Shown here one piece after another: positions 6,437 to 7,892 of a stretch of 7,892 bases of DNA. The position numbers and the translations under genes were made by a program. The notes beneath the pieces were generated by a model that saw nothing but the letters and a program-made list of their open reading frames with translations, was not told where the DNA came from and did not search any database. Source of the DNA: Bryobacterales bacterium (GTDB lineage Bacteria > Acidobacteriota > Terriglobia > Bryobacterales > Bryobacteraceae); the NCBI GenBank assembly GCA_025353235.1, contig JANXQZ010000889.1:1-7892 (forward strand), in the 5' to 3' direction. The stretch's first letter is position 1. The number at the start of each line of letters is the position of its first letter.

Positions 6437-7580
6437 TGTCGAACGACTTTTCAAGTCAATGTGCCGAAATGCTCCGAGTACCGCTCCGGAAGATGACGAC
6501 AGCGGTCATGATGACCAGCATCGGCTTGGCAGCCAGTATGATTTGCTGCGCAGGTTCAATTTCGGACCAGATCGATGCGCTTATGCAGCAAAAGACAAGC
6601 TCCGCTCAATTCAATGGGACAGTGCTGGTGGCAATGCAAGGAAAGATTGTTTACGAACGAGCTTTCGGTTTGGCCGACTTCGAATGGAATGTGCCAAATG
6701 ACGTACAGACAAAATTCGAAATAGGGTCCATGACGAAGCAATTCACGGCCCTCCTTGTCCTACAGCTCGTTAGCGAGCGAAGGCTGCGGCTCGTTGGACA
6801 CATTTCGGATTATTTGCCGCACTATCGACGAGACACGGGAACACGCATAACCGTCCACGAGCTCCTTACACACACGTCGGGCATTCCCAATTTCATCACG
6901 CTACCTGGGTTCGTTGATGGCCCGACAAGCCGAATGCACTATTCAACTGAAGATTTCGTACGCAAATTCTGTAGCGGAGACCTGCAATTTGAGCCCGGTA
7001 GCAAATTCAATTACAGCAACTCCGGGTACTTCATTCTGGGCGCGATTCTGGAGCGGGTTACGGGACAGCCGTATGAGGCTTTGCTACGACAGCGCATCTT
7101 TGACCCTCTCGGGATGGAGGACTCCGGATACACGCATACGGAGATGCTCATTCCGCACCGGGCAAGAGGATACGAACGCTCTGGTGAGAGCGTTTCCAAC
7201 GCCCGGTTTTATGACATGTCGATTCATTTTTCCGGCCGGGGCGTTGTATTCGACCATCGAAGACCTTTACAAATGGGACCAGGCGCTATATACGGAACGT
7301 CTGCTTCCGGCGGCGTACCGGGATCTGCTGTTCCGGCCAAATCTGGAGAATTACGGTTATGGGTGGGGGCTCTTAATACCCAAAGAAGGTCAGCCTTTTG
7401 CCGGTGAGGCAATCCCGATGCATGGAGGCGCCATCTTTGGTTTTAAATTCGCTGATTCAACGTATGCCTCGTGAGAGGGATCTCATTGTTCTGCTGGACA
7501 ACACGGACGACTCCACGCTCCTGAACTTCGCCATGGATATCCGGCGAATTATCTGGAACTCAACGGGGAAGAAAGATTAA
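6433..7580 (+). pseudogene. Serine beta-lactamase/PBP-like hydrolase (S12/class C type) broken by two +1 frameshifts
   Basis: The first frame encodes a hydrophobic N-terminus (about residues 13-42, probably a signal peptide), then the motifs of a serine beta-lactamase-family hydrolase: IGSMTKQFTALLVLQL with the S-x-x-K nucleophile at Ser99-Lys102, LLTHTSGIP (145-152), and NYSNSGYFILGAILERVTG, whose Tyr194-Ser-Asn196 is the Y-x-N motif. DPLGMEDSGY follows. Similarity then jumps to the second frame near 7231-7240, where AGALYSTIEDLYKWDQALY reads on to YGYGWGL and MHGGAIFGF; the HGG takes the place of KTG. It jumps again near 7445-7447 to the third frame, NSLIQRMPRERDLIVLLDNT, ending at TAA 7578-7580. 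Removing one G and one A restores about 381 codons. All active-site motifs survive, so decay is recent or the shifts are sequence errors. The substrate is unknown, and the family also includes esterases and D-aminopeptidases. The start among several Met codons is uncertain; AGGGGG directly abuts the first. Confidence 0.85.
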
Positions 7581-7892
7581 GAACGAGTACAGTTTTGCAG
7601 GAATCGTTCTCATGGTTGAAAAACAGTAATTTGTGCAACGTTGATCGCTGTTGCGGTGAGATAACCCGCACGTTTCGTCAAAACAGTGAACGAGGAACGG
7701 CCAGAATGATTGACCCCAGAGCAGCAATCCGATGCGCCTTAAACGGGGCAGACGTGGTCCAGTCCGGCCAAGGATTCGCGAACCGCGTTGCACTCTTGCA
7801 ACGAAGTGGTCCTGGTTTTCGAGCTTGCGGCACTCTCGATCAGGCGCAAAGCCGAAGCGTACTTCTGCTTCGTTCATCGAGCTTTGGATCGG
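7581..7892. other. Right-edge region without a confident gene
   Basis: No frame reads as a protein I know. On the plus strand a frame opens at ATG 7706 and is open to the right edge (62 codons, beginning MIDPRAAIRCALNGADVV). AGGAA at 7693-7697 lies 8 nt before it, so it could be the start of a gene continuing outside the window. A minus-strand frame at 7560-7877 overlaps the end of the hydrolase and is probably a shadow. GAACGA/TCGTTC (near 7581 and 7603) could pair after the hydrolase stop, but the loop is long and there is no T-run. Confidence 0.3.

Noticed and set aside
7560..7877. 105-codon minus-strand open frame
   Set aside because: No recognisable motif, its end overlaps the hydrolase, and its latter half has an unusual composition; it cannot be supported as a gene.
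1..7892. CRISPR array, tRNA/rRNA gene, riboswitch or phage defence system
   Set aside because: I saw no regularly spaced direct repeats, no tRNA-like cloverleaf and no defence-gene motifs; most of the window is ordinary housekeeping genes.

Overview
The window looks like a chromosomal segment of a high-GC Gram-negative bacterium, most likely an acidobacterium. The gene order ffh-rpsP-khpA-rimM-trmD-rplS-rnhB, with a small two-helix membrane protein overlapping the end of rnhB, fits what I remember of that phylum. The exact taxon cannot be fixed from sequence alone, and I could not run a database search.

Layout. (1) Bases 1-894, minus strand: the N-terminal 298 residues of an exported Asp-box (BNR/sortilin-like) beta-propeller protein, cut by the left edge. 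(2) Bases ~922-1595, minus strand: decayed mobile DNA. Pieces of an ISAzo13-family transposase can be read in three frames, with internal deletions and a stop. A further coding-like stretch of unknown origin lies nearer the propeller gene. (3) Bases ~1596-1821: intergenic DNA with a consensus -10 box for the next operon. (4) Bases 1822-6287, plus strand: a compact housekeeping operon. It encodes the SRP GTPase Ffh, ribosomal protein S16, the RNA-binding KH protein KhpA, the 16S maturation factor RimM, the tRNA m1G37 methyltransferase TrmD, ribosomal protein L19, RNase HII and an 87-residue membrane protein. Gaps are short and two genes overlap. (5) Bases 6308-6436: the last 42 codons of a serine recombinase, a second mobile-element scar. 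(6) Bases 6433-7580: a serine beta-lactamase/PBP-like hydrolase broken by two +1 frameshifts. (7) Bases 7581-7892: no confident gene.

The operon joins protein targeting (Ffh), ribosome assembly (S16, RimM, L19, probably KhpA), reading-frame fidelity (TrmD) and RNA-DNA hybrid removal (RNase HII). This is a widespread growth-linked cluster, and mobile-element debris sits on both sides of it. I see no convincing new multi-gene system. The points most worth a second look are the apparent CTG start of rimM, the two transposon/recombinase scars, the doubly frameshifted hydrolase, and the small membrane protein overlapping rnhB.
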